A stretch of 14,189 nucleotides of DNA, taken from NCBI GenBank assembly GCA_900557505.1, contig USTC01000005.1, positions 1-14,189 of the forward strand, given 5' to 3'. Every line of letters starts with the position of its first letter. Positions within the stretch are counted from its first letter, which is position 1. The notes below the pieces were generated by a model, which was given only the letters and a program-made list of their open reading frames with translations, had not been told where the DNA came from and did no database searches. This document shows positions 12,626 through 14,189 of the stretch, one piece after another. Position numbers and translations under genes: made by a program. Source of the DNA: an uncultured Collinsella sp. Its GTDB lineage: Bacteria; Actinomycetota; Coriobacteriia; Coriobacteriales; Coriobacteriaceae.

Positions 12626-13627
12626 TTATTCCTCGACCGGCGTGAGCACCATGACGGCGCGCGTATTGCTAAATGACAGCGAACGGCAGGTCACAAGCGT
12701 TACGACCTTGGTTGCCGAAGCAGCACGATCGGTGGCATCGCTCGCCACGGCAGAGGCACCGTCGAGCATCTCGGACAGATAATTCTTCAGTCCGTCATCG
12801 CCCTCAAAGTTGGGCGTGCGCGCCTTGGCATACGTGTCCTCGACCACCTTGGTCGCCAGCGGACGCAGCTTATACGTCGCGTCACGTGTGATGTAGTACA
12901 CGTAGTCCATGCTGTCGAACGTCGCTTGATCGGTCGTATCCGAAATCACGTTGAACATCGAACCGTCGTTCATGTGATGACCGTAAATCGTGGTCTGCTG
13001 ATCCACCATGCCCGGCGCGGTGTCGTCGCTATCCAGGAAGATGGCTCCCGAGGCATTAGCGGTGCCGTCGAACAGCGTGTTGAGGTACTTGGAGTTGTTG
13101 TTGTTGGTCTGCACCACGGGGTAGTTGATGTTGGTGCCGGGCGCGTAAATCCAACCCACAACCTCGGGATTTGTCTGGGCAAGCGCATTGAAGTCGATAA
13201 TTGGCACGCCACTGGCGTCCTTGTCGCTCACATATTGCTTTTCGATTTTTTGATACGACTCGCTCGCCTGCTTGTAGCCAATCTGCGCGTTGATAAAGAT
13301 AGCGGCCGCAGCAACGATCAGACCAATACCGATGATGATGAGCAGAATGGGAATGACGGAGCGGCGCTTTTTGCGCGGCGGCTCGGTATAGCTCGATGGC
13401 GCGGCATGCGCCGAAGAGCGAGGTGACTTCTTGGCCGTACTGTATGACGAAGGGCGATATGCAGCAGGTGTATCCTGACGGTGATGCTTCGCCGGCGTCA
13501 CGGGGCGCGGCGCACGTGACTGCTGAGGAGAGGATGTCCGACCCTGCTGCGGCGCGCGGGCTGCTCCCGACTTGGCTGGATCGGGAATCCGAGAAGCCGA
13601 AAAACGCTTTCCCTGATAGTCGGACAT
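12626..13627 (-). CDS. Class B-type sortase with long basic N-terminal tail
   Basis: This 333-residue membrane-anchored transpeptidase would cleave a sorting motif in secreted proteins and attach them to the cell wall or to each other. Catalytic residues are all present: His217 in TIYGHHMNDGSMF, Cys314 in TLVTCRSL, Arg323 in SNTRAVMVL. Class B traits are IDFNALAQTNPEVVGWIYAP (144-163) and NYPVVQ (168-173). A cytoplasmic tail of about 90 residues, rich in Ser, Pro, Ala, Arg and Lys, ends in RKKRRS before a transmembrane segment (91-113), so the enzyme faces outward with its N-terminus inside. The ATG at 13627 has AAGGAG. No protein with a sorting signal is visible nearby. It begins 36 nt after purE and is probably co-transcribed with it. 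Confidence 0.92.
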   Translation of the reverse strand: MSDYQGKRFSASRIPDPAKSGAARAPQQGRTSSPQQSRAPRPVTPAKHHRQDTPAAYRPSSYSTAKKSPRSSAHAAPSSYTEPPRKKRRSVIPILLIIIGIGLIVAAAAIFINAQIGYKQASESYQKIEKQYVSDKDASGVPIIDFNALAQTNPEVVGWIYAPGTNINYPVVQTNNNNSKYLNTLFDGTANASGAIFLDSDDTAPGMVDQQTTIYGHHMNDGSMFNVISDTTDQATFDSMDYVYYITRDATYKLRPLATKVVEDTYAKARTPNFEGDDGLKNYLSEMLDGASAVASDATDRAASATKVVTLVTCRSLSFSNTRAVMVLTPVEE

Positions 13628-13663
13628 GGCTCTCCTTATGCTGCAAATGGACTGACAGAGCGC

Positions 13664-14128
13664 TTAGGCGTCAGCCATCTCCTGCTTCATCTTCTCGATA
13701 ACCTTGCGGTACTCGGGGTCGCATGCGCCCAGAATCTGCGTGGCGTAAATGGCAGCGTTCTTGGCACCGTTGATGGCCACACAGGCAACGGGCACGCCCG
13801 AAGGCATCTGCACCATCGACAGCAGCGAGTCCATACCACCCAGATCGCTCGTCTTCATAGGCACGCCGATGACCGGCAGCGGCGTAAACGCAGCCACGAC
13901 GCCGCCCAGGTGAGCAGCCTTGCCGGCGGCAGCGATAATCACCTTGATGCCGCGGTCGGCAGCGGTCGAGGCCCACTCATGGACCTTCGCCGGCGTGCGG
14001 TGCGCACTTGCAATCACGAGCTCATAAGGCACGCCCAGCGCCTCGAGCTCGGCGGTGCAACCTTCCATAACGCCCAGATCGGACTTGGAGCCCATGATGA
14101 TCCCGACAACCGGCTTCTGATCTGCCAT
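13664..14128 (-). CDS. purE: N5-carboxyaminoimidazole ribonucleotide mutase
   Basis: PurE class I moves the carboxylate of N5-CAIR to carbon 4 to give CAIR in IMP synthesis. The 154-residue protein contains the substrate loop MGSKSDLGVME (12-22), the catalytic SAHRTPAKVHEW (41-52, His43), IIAAAGKAAHLGGVVAA and the conserved VPMKTSDLGGMDSLLSMVQMPSGVPVA segment. Length is normal. The start is ATG 14128 with AGGAGG nine bases upstream; a TTG at 14134 is too close to that site. It is the first visible gene of a purE, sortase, MoaE-like cluster. No purK appears on either side within the window; it could lie upstream, beyond the right edge. The promoter is probably outside the window or in its last 60 bases, where I see nothing clear. 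Confidence 0.95.
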   Translation of the reverse strand: MADQKPVVGIIMGSKSDLGVMEGCTAELEALGVPYELVIASAHRTPAKVHEWASTAADRGIKVIIAAAGKAAHLGGVVAAFTPLPVIGVPMKTSDLGGMDSLLSMVQMPSGVPVACVAINGAKNAAIYATQILGACDPEYRKVIEKMKQEMADA

Positions 14129-14189
14129 AAACAAAGACCTCCTGTTGAGAGCGGTGACGCGGCGAATCCGCGACCCTTAACTACTGAGT

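Overview
The window is a gene-dense, high-GC stretch of bacterial chromosome. Gene content and style suggest a Coriobacteriia actinobacterium, most like Collinsella: a LuxR-type output domain, a Tat-exported lipoprotein, a class B-type sortase, a putative ABC-transporter type IV protein and many short GGGGAC-containing intergenic hairpins. The genus is inferred from sequence style, not from a search. Most genes are on the minus strand. I see no rRNA, tRNA, CRISPR array, transposase or prophage gene.

Layout, left to right. (1) The 3' end of a plus-strand LuxR-type regulator (2-271) converges on a minus-strand cytidylate-kinase-like gene (322-945), with a shared bidirectional terminator. (2) A minus-strand polar amino-acid ABC importer operon (4146 down to 1117) is transcribed ATPase, lipoprotein binding protein, permease, permease; a 108-bp imperfect palindrome sits on its last stop codon. 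(3) A minus-strand pair encodes a membrane-anchored parvulin-type foldase (4893-6116) and a YqeY/GatB-domain protein (4395-4838). (4) An orphan PTS IIA protein (6304-6768) lies between two blocks of inverted repeats. (5) A purine synthesis block is transcribed purF, purM, purN (10542 down to 6921). (6) A divergent plus-strand gene (10828-12057) encodes a multi-pass membrane protein of the putative ABC-transporter type IV family. (7) A minus-strand cluster is transcribed purE, sortase, MoaE-like protein (14128 down to 12156).

The three purF/M/N enzymes plus PurE catalyse steps 1, 3, 5 and the carboxylate-forming step of IMP synthesis. purE is separated from the others by the sortase, MoaE-like and membrane-protein genes. 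purM and purN overlap and are probably translationally coupled. purF and purM are separated by a 156-nt gap holding a terminator-like element and a GC-rich hairpin.

The most interesting signal is not a protein. At least seven intergenic hairpins (276-315, 4252-4278 with its inverted copy 4295-4321, 6184-6214, 6243-6275, 6270-6302, 6786-6842, 8833-8873) share one design: a stem that differs at every site and a loop that keeps GGGGACAGG or GGGACGTTC. Two of the sites appear to serve as transcription terminators, two are doubled into near-perfect palindromes, and stem bases co-vary between copies. I know of no named family with this description.
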